A program made the translations under genes and the position numbers. The notes under the pieces are model-generated. The model saw only the letters and a list, made by a program, of their open reading frames with translations. It had not been told where the DNA came from and ran no database searches. Below, one piece after another: positions 17,232 through 25,840 of a stretch of DNA of 64,000 nucleotides. The stretch's first letter is position 1. Each line of letters opens with the position of its first letter. The DNA comes from Porphyromonas sp. oral taxon 275 (GTDB lineage: Bacteria; Bacteroidota; Bacteroidia; Bacteroidales; Porphyromonadaceae): positions 1,364,001-1,428,000 of the forward strand of contig NZ_CP072333.1 of the NCBI RefSeq assembly GCF_018127745.1, in the 5' to 3' direction.

Positions 17232-19088
17232 ATGAAAGATATCCTCCTACTCCTAAGGCGCTTCATAGCCCCCTTCTACAAGGGCTACCTGTCGCTAGCT
17301 GTAGTCTTCAACATACTGGGCGCCCTGCTCAACCTCCTGGCCTTCTCGCTGGTGATGCCCATCCTCAACATCCTCTTCCAGATCGAGGAGCGCGTGACGA
17401 CCTTCATCCCCTGGTCGAGCATCGACCTCGGCCGCGCCGAGGACTGGGGCCGCCTCACGAAGGTAGCCTCGCACAACTTTGCCTACTTCGTCTCCTCGCT
17501 CATCGATCGCGAGGGCGCCTCCTATACCTTAATTATACTAGGGGTGTACTTGACGGTGATGACCTTCCTCAAGGTGGGGGCCACCTACCTCGGGATGTAC
17601 TTCCTCGTGCCCATACGTACGGGCGTGGTGCGCGACCTTAGGAATCAGCTCAACAGCAAGATTCTCGCCCTGCCGCTGGGCTTCTTCAGCGAGGAGCGCA
17701 AGGGCGACGTACTGGCACGCATCACGGGGGACGTCGGCGAGGTGGAGAACTCGGTGATGAGCTCCCTCGACCTCCTGCTCAAGAATCCCATCCTCATCAT
17801 CATCTACCTCGGCAGTATGCTCGTCCTGAGCTGGCGCCTCACGCTCTTCGTCTTCCTCGTCCTGCCGCTGGCGGGCTTCGTCATGGGGCGCGTGGGCAAG
17901 AGCCTCAAGCGCAATAGCCTCGAGGCACAGACGCTGTGGGGTGAGCTCATCAGCCAGGTCGAGGAGACCCTCGGGGGGCTACGTATCGTCAAGGCCTTCC
18001 GCGCCGAGCGCTACGTATCGGAGCGCTTCGAGGGGAGCAACGAGCGCTTCCGCCGTACCGTGATGGGCGTCATGCGCCGCCAGCAGCTGGCGCACCCGAT
18101 GAGCGAGTTCCTCGGCACGATGACCATCGCTATCGTCCTCTGGTACGGGGGTACGCTGATCATCAACCATGAGAGCGGGATGAACGCCTCGGCCTTCATC
18201 TACTATCTGGTTATCTTCTACAGCCTCATCAACCCCCTCAAGGAGCTCAGCAAGGGCATCTACGACATCCGTCGCGGGATGGCCTCCATGCAGCGCATCG
18301 ACAAGATCCTGCAGGCCGAGAGCAATATCCTAGAGCCCGCCGAGCCGAAGGAGCTGCACTTCGACCGCGAGATCAAGCTCGAGCAGGTCTCCTTCCGCTA
18401 CGAGGACGAATGGGTACTGCGCGATGTCAACCTCACGATCAAGAAGGGCCAGACCGTCGCACTGGTGGGGCACTCGGGCTCGGGTAAGTCTACGCTAGTC
18501 GACCTCATCCCCCGCTTCTACGACGTCGTAGAGGGGCGCATCACCATCGACGGCACGGACATCCGTGAGGTCTCGCTGCACGAGCTGCGCGGGCTGATGG
18601 GCAATGTCAATCAGGAGCCTATCCTCTTCAACGCCTCGGTCTTCGACAACATCGCCTTCGGCGTGCGTGACGCTAGCCTTGAGGAGGTCAAGCGTGCCGC
18701 CGCGGTGGCGCACGCGGATGAGTTCGTTGACGAGCTCCCCGAGGGCTACGACACCAATATCGGCGACCGCGGGGGCAAGCTCTCGGGCGGCCAGCGTCAG
18801 CGCCTGAGCATCGCCCGCGCCGTGTACAAGAATCCGCCCATCCTCATCCTCGACGAGGCCACCTCGGCCCTCGACACCAAGAGCGAGCGCCTCGTGCAGA
18901 GCGCCCTCGACCGCCTGATGACGGGGCGCACGACCATCGTCATCGCCCACCGCCTCTCCACCATCATCCACGCCGACCTGATCTGCGTGGTCGATGCAGG
19001 GCGCATCGTAGAGCAGGGGACGCACGAGGAGCTCCTCAATCTCGGCGGGCACTATGCTCGCCTCCACGCCATCCAGGTACAGGGCTAG
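17232..19088 (+). CDS. ABC exporter, fused permease/ATPase (MsbA-like)
   Basis: 618-residue half-transporter: a six-helix ABC transmembrane domain (about 15-335) and an ATPase domain (about 360-610). Walker A is GHSGSGKST (K419), signature LSGGQRQR at 517, Walker B ILILDEATSALD (D541, E542), and switch His is H573 (IAHRLST). It resembles MsbA, the lipid A-core flippase, and the Bacteroidetes homologue often annotated so; the substrate cannot be read from sequence. It works as a homodimer in the inner membrane (family knowledge). The downstream ClpC-like gene starts 46 bp later on the same strand. Confidence 0.88.
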   Translation: MKDILLLLRRFIAPFYKGYLSLAVVFNILGALLNLLAFSLVMPILNILFQIEERVTTFIPWSSIDLGRAEDWGRLTKVASHNFAYFVSSLIDREGASYTLIILGVYLTVMTFLKVGATYLGMYFLVPIRTGVVRDLRNQLNSKILALPLGFFSEERKGDVLARITGDVGEVENSVMSSLDLLLKNPILIIIYLGSMLVLSWRLTLFVFLVLPLAGFVMGRVGKSLKRNSLEAQTLWGELISQVEETLGGLRIVKAFRAERYVSERFEGSNERFRRTVMGVMRRQQLAHPMSEFLGTMTIAIVLWYGGTLIINHESGMNASAFIYYLVIFYSLINPLKELSKGIYDIRRGMASMQRIDKILQAESNILEPAEPKELHFDREIKLEQVSFRYEDEWVLRDVNLTIKKGQTVALVGHSGSGKSTLVDLIPRFYDVVEGRITIDGTDIREVSLHELRGLMGNVNQEPILFNASVFDNIAFGVRDASLEEVKRAAAVAHADEFVDELPEGYDTNIGDRGGKLSGGQRQRLSIARAVYKNPPILILDEATSALDTKSERLVQSALDRLMTGRTTIVIAHRLSTIIHADLICVVDAGRIVEQGTHEELLNLGGHYARLHAIQVQG

Positions 19089-19134
19089 CCCCGCAGCTGG
19101 GCCCCGCCCCCTTCTCCTAAAGCAGACAGTCGCT

Positions 19135-21777
19135 ATGAAGTACAACTATACGGACACCTTCCGCTCCACCCTCGAGCTCGCCACCGAGCAGGCCCTCCAG
19201 CTCGGCCGCAGCGAGATCACGCCCGAGCTGCTCCTCTGGGGCATCCTCAAGGAGGGTACGAGTACTGCCATCAACGTACTGAGCGAACTCGGGGTCTCCA
19301 GCGCCCAGCTGATGACGGCTCTTGAGACGCAGATCGCCGCCCGCCCCGAGGAGGCCAGCCGCGAGGAGGAGCCCATGGGCGAGGCCTCCATCTACAGCAT
19401 CGAGGCGCACGAGGTGCTGGCGCGTGCTGCACGTATCTGCACCATCCTAGACAACTCAGCCATCAGCCCCCTGCACCTGCTGCTGAGTATCTACTACAGC
19501 GAGTCCTACACCTTCCTCAGCGACTACCTCAGCGAAGGGCAGATCCCCGAGGACTGGCAGCAGCGCCTCAGCGAGATCAAGCAGCGCCTTAGCCATACAG
19601 CAGAGTCAGCCCCCGCCCCCTCCGAGGCGCTGGAGCAGGCCGAGGCACCAGCCAGCGCACCCGCTGCCCTCGAGGAGCAGGCGGCCAATCCCCTCGAGGA
19701 ACTCAAGCGCCTACTCTCCGACCCCGACCTCCCCATAGGCATCAGCAAGATCAGCATCATCTCCCCACGTAAGGGACGGAGCACCGACGCTCTAGGCAAG
19801 CGTCGCCCCGAGGTGCATGAGCTCCGCGGACGAGAGGCCCAAGACCTACTCAACCGCCTACTTGGTGCCAGCCCCATGGACGAGGAGGAGCCCACCAAGG
19901 ACGCCCAAGCAGGCGAAGACGACACGCCCGAGAGCCCCGCGGAGCAGCGCCTCCGCCGTGAGCGCCGTCAGTCCGAGGCGCTGCAGCCCCTAGGCGAAGT
20001 CATCCGCCTCCTGAGCCCCTGCCTCAACGAATACCAGCTCCCCACTCCGCTACAGCGAGGGGAGGAGCTAGAGCAGCTCAAGCAGGCCTTGATACGCCAG
20101 CGACTACGCATCCCGCTGCTCGTAGGACCTGCCCATGTGGGGAAGACTTCGCTGCTGCTACGCCTGGCGCTAGACATCGAGCAGAGCTGCGTCCCGGAGG
20201 GCTTCCCCTACGAGGCCTGCGTGCTCCTAGACTTCGCGAAGCTGCAGGACAGCATCCTCGAGTACGGCAGCCACGAGCTCGCCCTGCAGCAGCTCGTCGG
20301 CCGTATGCGTCGCCACCCCGAGGTACTGCTGCTCATCGACGGGCTGGAGTACTTCGTCAGCCGCAGGGCGCAGGGCATCGAGCTCCTGACACCGCTGCTG
20401 CTCTACGCCCGAGAGCTGCGTATCCCCTTCGTCGCGACCACGAGCCCCGAGGGCTACCGACAGATCACCGAGAGCAATAGCATCGCCCGCAGCCTCCTGG
20501 AGCCCATCATGCTCGAGCCCCTACCCAAGGGAGAGGGGCGCCAGCGAATGATGCACCAGAGCCTGCACGAGCTGCGCAAGGCCTATCAGATCGACATCAA
20601 GATGGAGGAGCAGGAGCTGATCTACGCCCTCTGCGAGCGCTACCTGGGGCACCTTCCCCAGCCCCACGCCCTCATCGAGCTGCTGGAGCGTGCCGCCGCG
20701 ATCACCCGCCTGAGAGTAGGCACGCTGCCCCGTAGCGGCGTGCGCTCCAAGCGCCGCCTCTACCCCGAGGACCTCTACAAGGCCGTGGCACAGCTGACGC
20801 AGCTCCCGCTGGAGCGCATCTCGACGAAGGGCGAGCTGGAGCAGCTGCGCCGCCTCCCCGAGCGGCTCAAGGCACAGGTACTGGGACAGGACGAGGCCGT
20901 CCTACGCATCGCCCACACGATACAGCGCGCACGCCTCGGTCTCAGCGACGAGCAGCGCCCCGCCTCCTTCTTCTTCCTGGGGCCGACGGGGGTGGGTAAG
21001 ACCTATCTGGCGAAGACGCTCGCGCAGGAGCTCTTCGGCAGCGAGGACGCCATGGTACGTATAGATATGAGTGAGTTCGCCGAGGCCTTCGCTGTGACAC
21101 GCCTCATCGGCGCACCTCCAGGCTATATCGGCTATGGCAAGGGAGGGGAGCTGACCGAGCCCGTACGCACCAAGCCCTACCGCATCATCCTGCTGGACGA
21201 GCTAGAGAAGGCGCACCCCGATGTGTACAACATCCTCCTGCAGCTGCTCGAGGACGGGCGCCTGACCGATACGGAGGGGCAAGTCGTGGACTTCCGCCAC
21301 ACGATCATCATCATGACGAGCAATATCGGTTCGCGCGAGGCCAAGGACTTCGCCCACGGACTGGGCTATACGCCTGAGGATAGCGGGAGGCGTAGTGAGG
21401 CCATCGTGCGCAAGGCGCTGGGGCGTCGCTTCAGCCCTGAGTTCATCGGCCGCGTCGATGAGTTCATCACCTTCGCTCCGCTGGATGATGCTACGCTCAC
21501 CGAGATCCTCGCCCTCGAGCTGCAGCCGCTCATCGAGCGCGTCCGCACCCTCGGCTACGGCCTCAGCCTCACCTCCGAGGCCCGCCAGTGGCTCGCCCTA
21601 CACGAGACCGACCGCGCCCAGGGGGCTCGACCGCTGCGCCGCCGCCTACGCCGCGAGGTAGAGGATCCTCTGATGGACCACATCCTAAGCGAGCAGCTGC
21701 AGGTGGGACAGAGCCTAATCATCAGCCTCCGTGACGGCGCCCTACACTATGAGATCACCCCAGGGATCGTAGACTAA
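19135..21777 (+). CDS. Divergent ClpC/ClpA-like AAA+ unfoldase with degenerate first ATPase domain
   Basis: 880 residues from the ATG at 19135 (MKYNYTDTFRSTLELA); a start at 19054 is possible but would overlap the ABC gene. A Clp N-domain double repeat (about 1-150) is followed by a long acidic Ala/Glu/Pro-rich linker (150-300) and two AAA+ domains. D1 has Walker A GPAHVGKT (331-338), but its Walker B reads LLLIDGLEYF with Gly403 in place of the catalytic Glu. D2 is canonical: GPTGVGKT (616-623) and LLDELEKAHPD (D688, E689). There is no ClpB middle coiled coil, so disaggregase activity is unlikely. GLGYTPED, after MTSNIGS, sits where ClpP-binding IGF-type loops occur. A protease partner is inferred only. 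Confidence 0.85.
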   Translation: MKYNYTDTFRSTLELATEQALQLGRSEITPELLLWGILKEGTSTAINVLSELGVSSAQLMTALETQIAARPEEASREEEPMGEASIYSIEAHEVLARAARICTILDNSAISPLHLLLSIYYSESYTFLSDYLSEGQIPEDWQQRLSEIKQRLSHTAESAPAPSEALEQAEAPASAPAALEEQAANPLEELKRLLSDPDLPIGISKISIISPRKGRSTDALGKRRPEVHELRGREAQDLLNRLLGASPMDEEEPTKDAQAGEDDTPESPAEQRLRRERRQSEALQPLGEVIRLLSPCLNEYQLPTPLQRGEELEQLKQALIRQRLRIPLLVGPAHVGKTSLLLRLALDIEQSCVPEGFPYEACVLLDFAKLQDSILEYGSHELALQQLVGRMRRHPEVLLLIDGLEYFVSRRAQGIELLTPLLLYARELRIPFVATTSPEGYRQITESNSIARSLLEPIMLEPLPKGEGRQRMMHQSLHELRKAYQIDIKMEEQELIYALCERYLGHLPQPHALIELLERAAAITRLRVGTLPRSGVRSKRRLYPEDLYKAVAQLTQLPLERISTKGELEQLRRLPERLKAQVLGQDEAVLRIAHTIQRARLGLSDEQRPASFFFLGPTGVGKTYLAKTLAQELFGSEDAMVRIDMSEFAEAFAVTRLIGAPPGYIGYGKGGELTEPVRTKPYRIILLDELEKAHPDVYNILLQLLEDGRLTDTEGQVVDFRHTIIIMTSNIGSREAKDFAHGLGYTPEDSGRRSEAIVRKALGRRFSPEFIGRVDEFITFAPLDDATLTEILALELQPLIERVRTLGYGLSLTSEARQWLALHETDRAQGARPLRRRLRREVEDPLMDHILSEQLQVGQSLIISLRDGALHYEITPGIVD

Positions 21778-21783
21778 GCCGCC

Positions 21784-22353
21784 ATGCCCCACCCGACCAT
21801 CACCGAGGAAGAGCTGCAGCGACAGCTCGCCGATCCCGCGACACGCCGCAGCGCCTTCGCCACCGTCGTACACCTCTACGCCAAGCAGATCTACTGGCAG
21901 ATACGCCGCATGGTCTACATGCACGAGGACGCCGACGACCTGGTGCAGGACACCTTCATCAAGGCCTGGGAGGCCATCGGCGGCTTCAGAGGCGAGGCCA
22001 AGGTCTCGACCTGGCTCTACCGCATCGCCACCTATGAGGCACTGAACTTCATCAAGAAGCGGCGCAGCGAGGAGGAGCAGCGTGTCGACGCCGGCAGCGA
22101 CGAGGAAGCCAGCTACCTGCTGGGACGGCTCGTGGCGGACGAATATTTCGACGCCGACGAGGCCGAGCTTCGCTTCCAGAAGGCCCTGCTTAGCCTTCCG
22201 CCCAAGCAGCAACTCGTCTTCCGCCTACGCTACTATGACGAGATGCCCTACGAGGAGATGGCTGCCCTCACGGGGACTAGCGAGGGCGCGCTCAAGACCT
22301 CCTATCACCTAGCGATGAAAAAGGTCACCGAGCAGCTCAAGAGCAGCGACTAA
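21784..22353 (+). CDS. ECF-type RNA polymerase sigma factor
   Basis: 189 residues. Region 2 is DADDLVQDTFIKAWEAIGG followed by STWLYRIATYEALNFIKK; region 4 is LPPKQQLVFRLRYYDEMPYE with the helix-turn-helix EEMAALTGTSEGALKTSYH. This two-domain layout without regions 1 and 3 defines ECF sigma factors. It begins 6 bp after the ClpC-like gene and is followed by a single-pass membrane protein and a Spy-like periplasmic protein, a common Bacteroidetes envelope-stress arrangement. Target promoters are unknown. Confidence 0.92.
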   Translation: MPHPTITEEELQRQLADPATRRSAFATVVHLYAKQIYWQIRRMVYMHEDADDLVQDTFIKAWEAIGGFRGEAKVSTWLYRIATYEALNFIKKRRSEEEQRVDAGSDEEASYLLGRLVADEYFDADEAELRFQKALLSLPPKQQLVFRLRYYDEMPYEEMAALTGTSEGALKTSYHLAMKKVTEQLKSSD

Positions 22354-22413
22354 ACCTTAGCCCTTTTGCCTTGTCTCAACTACGAGAGGCAGCATGCGCC
22401 TCCACCAGTGTCT

Positions 22414-22797
22414 ATGAATAAGCAGCACGAACTACCCCAGGCGGAGGACAGCCGCCAGCACTACAGCGTCCCCGAGGACTACTTCTCCCAGCTGGAGGAG
22501 CGTATCCTCGCGCAGATCCCCGAGGAGGAGCCTGAGGCCGAGGAGCCCAAGCCGAGCCTCTGGATACGCCTCCGCCCCATCGTCTACCTAGCGGCGGTCT
22601 TCGTCTCACTCAATCTCCTGATCCGTGCTCTAGCGCCTCAGCAAGGGCAGCCGACGAGCTCGACGCTCGCCTCCGCAGAGCTCAACGACGAGGACTACCG
22701 TAGCTACTATAGTGAGTACGGTGCCCACGCCAGCTACCTCGAGGCTGTGGATGCCGTGTACAGCGAGGAGGCCAGCGATCAGACCCTCGAAGAATAG
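22414..22797 (+). CDS. Single-pass membrane protein, putative anti-sigma partner
   Basis: 127 residues from the ATG at 22414 (MNKQHELPQAEDS); an upstream ATG at 22366 adds 16 residues without visible conservation. The cytoplasmic part has YSVPEDYFSQLEERILAQIP, a motif common in small Bacteroidetes proteins encoded next to ECF sigma factors. One membrane segment (VYLAAVFVSLNLLIRAL, about 60-76) and an acidic, Tyr-rich extracytoplasmic tail follow. No zinc-binding anti-sigma motif (HxxxCxxC) is present. The anti-sigma role is inferred from position and topology alone. Confidence 0.65.
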   Translation: MNKQHELPQAEDSRQHYSVPEDYFSQLEERILAQIPEEEPEAEEPKPSLWIRLRPIVYLAAVFVSLNLLIRALAPQQGQPTSSTLASAELNDEDYRSYYSEYGAHASYLEAVDAVYSEEASDQTLEE

Positions 22798-22822
22798 GAC
22801 AAGCCTCGAAGCATAGGACAGA

Positions 22823-23356
22823 ATGAAGACAAAGACCCACCGAACCGCCCTGCTGAGCCTCCTGGCCCTCACCCTCTGGCTTAGCCCCCTGGAGGCACAG
22901 CAGCCCAAGCGCCCCGCCAAGCCCAAGCACGAGTCACTGCACCAGCAGATACGCAGTGCCAAGCGCAAGTACCTCATCGAGGAGCTCAGCCTCACAGAGA
23001 AGGAGGCCAAGGACATCATGCCCATCCTCGACGAGCTCGACACCAAGCGCTATCAGCTCTGGCGCGAAGGAGCCCCCTTGGGCAAGCGTATCCGTCAGGG
23101 CGACAAGAGCCTCACCGATGCCGAGCTAGAGAAGCACCTCGACTACACGCTCAACGCTAGCGTGCAGGAGGCCGAGCTGGAGCGGACCTACTACAACAAG
23201 TGCCGTGGCCTGCTGCCGCTGCATAAGCTCGTGCGCCTTCCCTTTGCCTGCAAGGACTTTGCCCGCGACTTCTTCTCCAAGCACCGCAAGGGCCTCCCAC
23301 CCCACGGCAAGGACGCCGCTCAGTCCAAGCCTAGCGCTGCTCATCCCAAGAAGTAG
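22823..23356 (+). CDS. Spy/CpxP-like periplasmic protein
   Basis: 177 residues with a signal peptide (RTALLSLLALTLWLSPLEAQ, cleavage near residue 27). The mature part is highly charged and helical: SAKRKYLIEELSLTEKEAKD and IMPILDELDTKRYQLW, resembling Spy/CpxP-type chaperones and periplasmic metal sensors, though the LTxxQ motif is not exact. The tail is Lys/Ala/Pro-rich. It is the last gene of the sigma-factor unit, 25 bp after its neighbour, and is probably the stress-responsive effector of that module. Confidence 0.65.
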   Translation: MKTKTHRTALLSLLALTLWLSPLEAQQPKRPAKPKHESLHQQIRSAKRKYLIEELSLTEKEAKDIMPILDELDTKRYQLWREGAPLGKRIRQGDKSLTDAELEKHLDYTLNASVQEAELERTYYNKCRGLLPLHKLVRLPFACKDFARDFFSKHRKGLPPHGKDAAQSKPSAAHPKK

Positions 23357-23526
23357 CGAGCTCCCCGCGCCAAGGCAGGCCGTCTGCCTTAGCCTCTTGG
23401 CAGTACTCACCGCTCCTCGCTCTAAGCAGCCTAGCACAAGGCTGCTCGCACTCCTCCTATCAGAAGGAGGGAGGCACGGAGCAGCGAGCGCCCTCCCCTC
23501 AATTAGGTAGGGAAGGGAGATTGTAG

Positions 23527-23534
23527 TACCTTTG
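23527..23534 (+). promoter_or_regulatory. Candidate -7 box of an intergenic RNA
   Basis: TACCTTTG matches the Bacteroidetes -7 element in a gap between convergent genes. No protein gene lies downstream on the plus strand before a terminator at 23691, so it points to a non-coding transcript. The -33 position is weak (TTAG). Confidence 0.5.
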
Positions 23535-23540
23535 CTAAGA

Positions 23541-23740
23541 AACTTACACCTCCCTCGTCCCAGCGTGGACACTTCGGGAGAGACAAAGACCCAACTCTCG
23601 TCGCCAATAGCGCTGCCGCAGCACGGCGTCCCACGGACACCAAGGAGCAGCAGAGCAGCCACAGGATGCCGACGAGCTCTTAAACGGTCGAAGCCCAATC
23701 CAGCATGCCTCATAGGAGGACACTGGATTGGGCTTCTTTA
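23541..23740 (+). ncRNA. Candidate structured small RNA of about 200 nt, class unassigned
   Basis: Bounded by a promoter-like TACCTTTG at 23527 and a strong terminator at 23691-23740, with no credible reading frame. Long-range pairing is visible: CTCGTCG (about 23599) with CGACGAG (about 23670), and TCCCAGCG...TTCGGGA near the 5' end. The length is close to that of 6S RNA, but I could not identify the 6S bubble signatures, nor the SRP or RNase P cores. It could also be an extended 3' UTR of the Spy-like gene. Confidence 0.5.
23691..23740 (+). terminator. Terminator between convergent units
   Basis: AAGCCCAATCCAG pairs perfectly with CTGGATTGGGCTT (13 bp) around a 19-nt loop, followed by CTTTAATTA. 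It ends the candidate small RNA and any read-through from the sigma-factor unit. On the minus strand it lies just after the glutamine synthetase gene but lacks a T-run there. Confidence 0.8.
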
Positions 23741-23776
23741 ATTATCTAGCTAGGCTGTAGACAGCGCGGACGCTCC

Positions 23777-25276
23777 CTAGCAGTAGAGGTGACGCTCTAC
23801 GAGCTCCATGAGGAACTGTGGGTCGGCCTGTGCCTTAGCACGCAGGTCAGCATCCTCGAAGGCCTCGAGCTGACGGATCACGCCGTCGATGGCTGCAGGG
23901 CTGAAGACGCCCATAGCCTCGTAGGCAGCACGATCCTGACGCAGGCGCTCAGCCGAAGCGACGCAGGAGGTAGGCAGGCTGTCGAGGTGCTCGACCGAGG
24001 AGGCGAACTCGTCCTTGTGGATGTTCACCGAGACATAGGTCTGCTTGGCCAGCTCGAGGGCATTAGGCAGCTCGAAGCCGCGGCGTACGGCCGTCGTGAT
24101 CCCAGCCAGCAGCAGATAGGCGTTGGCCGAGCCGTCGGAGGCACGGAACTCGATCGTCTGCTTGTTCGTGTAGCGCTTCATCTGAGGCTGCTCCAGCGGA
24201 TTGACCAGGCTCGACATATCGACCTTCGCGCTCCAGCCAAGCGGCACGCGCACCAGCGCCGAGCGGTTGCGGTCGCCCCAGCATACCGTCGTAGGCGCCT
24301 CCTGATGAGGCACGAGGCGGAGGTAGGAGGTGGGGTTCATGTTGCCGAAGGCCGTCAGCGATGCTGCCAGGCTCATCATCCCAGCTACAGCCTTGCGCGC
24401 AGTATCCGTCAGCTGCCCCTCGGCATCGACGTACTGGTTCACGCCCTGCTTGTCCACGATCTTGGTATGGATGTGCATGCCGCTACCTGCCTTGCCGACG
24501 ATGATCTTGGGGGCGAAGGTGACCTTGAGGCCCATACGCCAGCCGAGCTCGAAGAGGATCCACTTACCGAGCTGGAGATGACGGGCTGCCTCCTCGACGG
24601 GGACGGGGAGGAACTCGATCTCGTTCTGCTCGTAGTTGTACTCCTCGGTGCTGAAGTTCCCTACCTCACCGTGGCCGTACTTGATCTGCCCGCCACACTG
24701 GGCGATGAGGCGCATGGCCTCGGTGCGGAAGGCGATCTGCTTGCTGAAGGGAGCCATCTCGTGGTAGCCACGCTGGTCTACAGCCTCGTAGCCCTCCTCC
24801 TTAGGACTGATCACATAGTACTCGAGCTCGCCCATAGCGTGGAACTCCAGCCCGCCCGTAACCTCACGGAAGGCCTGGGCAGCACGGCGCAGGATCTGGT
24901 CGGGTGCGATCGAGAGTGGCTGCCCATCCTTGTCCATATAGGCGCAGAAGAAGCTGATCGTGGGCTCATCCGCGAAGGGGTCGAGGAAGGCCGAGGAGAA
25001 GATAGGCACCACGTAGAGGTCAGAGGAGCCGGCCTCCATGAAGCCAGGGAAGAGGCTCGAGCCATCGACACGCTCGCCCGAGGAGAGTACCTCGTCGAGG
25101 TAGTCGACATCCTGGAGGACGAAGTTGAGCTCCTTGAGGCGGCCGTCGGCAGCGGTGTAGCGGAAGTTCAGCGCATGGATATCGTTCGAGACGATGTAGT
25201 GGATGAGGTCAGCCTTGGTGAATTCGGCGGGCTGCTTCCCTAGCGCGCGGGCTATAGGATTGAGGTTGTACTCCAT
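23777..25276 (-). CDS. glnA: Glutamine synthetase, catalytic
   Basis: ATP-dependent synthesis of glutamine from glutamate and ammonia. 499 residues. Family motifs: MEAGSSDLYVVPIFSSAF in the beta-grasp region, GELEYYVIS (Glu metal ligands), GSGMHIHTKIVD (the GSGMHxH signature), NPTSYLRLVPHQEAPTTVCW, and the catalytic-loop EFRASDGSANAYLLLAG. The arrangement is type I-like rather than the 700-residue GS III also found in Bacteroidetes. The tyrosine adenylylation site of proteobacterial GS I was not recognised. It lies 40 bp downstream of the DUF4298 gene and is probably co-transcribed. Confidence 0.92.
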   Translation of the reverse strand: MEYNLNPIARALGKQPAEFTKADLIHYIVSNDIHALNFRYTAADGRLKELNFVLQDVDYLDEVLSSGERVDGSSLFPGFMEAGSSDLYVVPIFSSAFLDPFADEPTISFFCAYMDKDGQPLSIAPDQILRRAAQAFREVTGGLEFHAMGELEYYVISPKEEGYEAVDQRGYHEMAPFSKQIAFRTEAMRLIAQCGGQIKYGHGEVGNFSTEEYNYEQNEIEFLPVPVEEAARHLQLGKWILFELGWRMGLKVTFAPKIIVGKAGSGMHIHTKIVDKQGVNQYVDAEGQLTDTARKAVAGMMSLAASLTAFGNMNPTSYLRLVPHQEAPTTVCWGDRNRSALVRVPLGWSAKVDMSSLVNPLEQPQMKRYTNKQTIEFRASDGSANAYLLLAGITTAVRRGFELPNALELAKQTYVSVNIHKDEFASSVEHLDSLPTSCVASAERLRQDRAAYEAMGVFSPAAIDGVIRQLEAFEDADLRAKAQADPQFLMELVERHLYC

Positions 25277-25316
25277 AGCTTGATTGGTGTATAGTGTTAG
25301 GTATGCGATAGACTTG

Positions 25317-25628
25317 TCAGGGGATCGCCTTCATGCGCTCATCTAGGGCCTTGACAGCCTGGATGTGGGCGTAGAGCTGTGTCAAGAGATCAAAGACTGC
25401 ATCCTCACTCAGCACCCCCTGAGGTAGCTCCTCGGGGTATTCACCGCGATTGCTCCGCTGGTAGTCCAGCTGCCACTGGGGCGAGCTGTAGTAGCGAATC
25501 AAGGCCTCCAGCTGGGGGGCTGCTGCCTCCATCTGCTCGAGTAGTAGCTCGGCGCGATTCCCTAGCTCGGTCCAGGCGTTGAGCGCGGCCTCCATCTGGA
25601 TGAGCCGCTCAATTGACGCTGCGTCCAT
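25317..25628 (-). CDS. DUF4298 domain protein
   Basis: 103 residues, alpha-helical, no signal peptide or membrane segment. The helix pattern MEAALNAWTELGNRAELLLEQ, then LEALIRYYSSPQWQLDYQ and LPQGVLSEDAVFDLL, fits the DUF4298 family of small bacterial proteins of unknown function. It is encoded just upstream of glnA, with a -7 box TATATTTG at 25655-25662. No functional link to nitrogen metabolism is shown. Confidence 0.75.
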   Translation of the reverse strand: MDAASIERLIQMEAALNAWTELGNRAELLLEQMEAAAPQLEALIRYYSSPQWQLDYQRSNRGEYPEELPQGVLSEDAVFDLLTQLYAHIQAVKALDERMKAIP

Positions 25629-25654
25629 TGTTCTCTCCTTGGCTAAATCTCTAG

Positions 25655-25662
25655 CAAATATA
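25655..25662 (-). promoter_or_regulatory. Candidate -7 box for DUF4298-glnA
   Basis: TATATTTG on the minus strand, 27 bp before the DUF4298 ATG, in a locally AT-rich stretch. No convincing -33 TTG lies at the right distance. Confidence 0.5.
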
Positions 25663-25776
25663 CGTATTTATCCTACACTTTGTCCTCGCTCAGCGAAGGC
25701 CGTGCGGACACTTTGCCACAGCCCGCCGTGAGGCGCCCTCGGTAGCCCCTGGTGAGGGCCTCCCCCTCAAATAATC

Positions 25777-25817
25777 CAGGCCCGAGTCGACAGCCTAGGG
25801 CTGCCGACTCGGGCCTG
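25777..25817 (-). terminator. Hairpin terminator after the BI-1 gene
   Basis: CAGGCCCGAGTCG pairs with CGACTCGGGCCTG, extended inside by CAGCC/GGCTG, immediately followed on the minus strand by GATTATTTGAG. It lies 24 bp after the BI-1 stop. Confidence 0.7.
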
Positions 25818-25840
25818 AACACTTCAGCTAATAGAATCAG

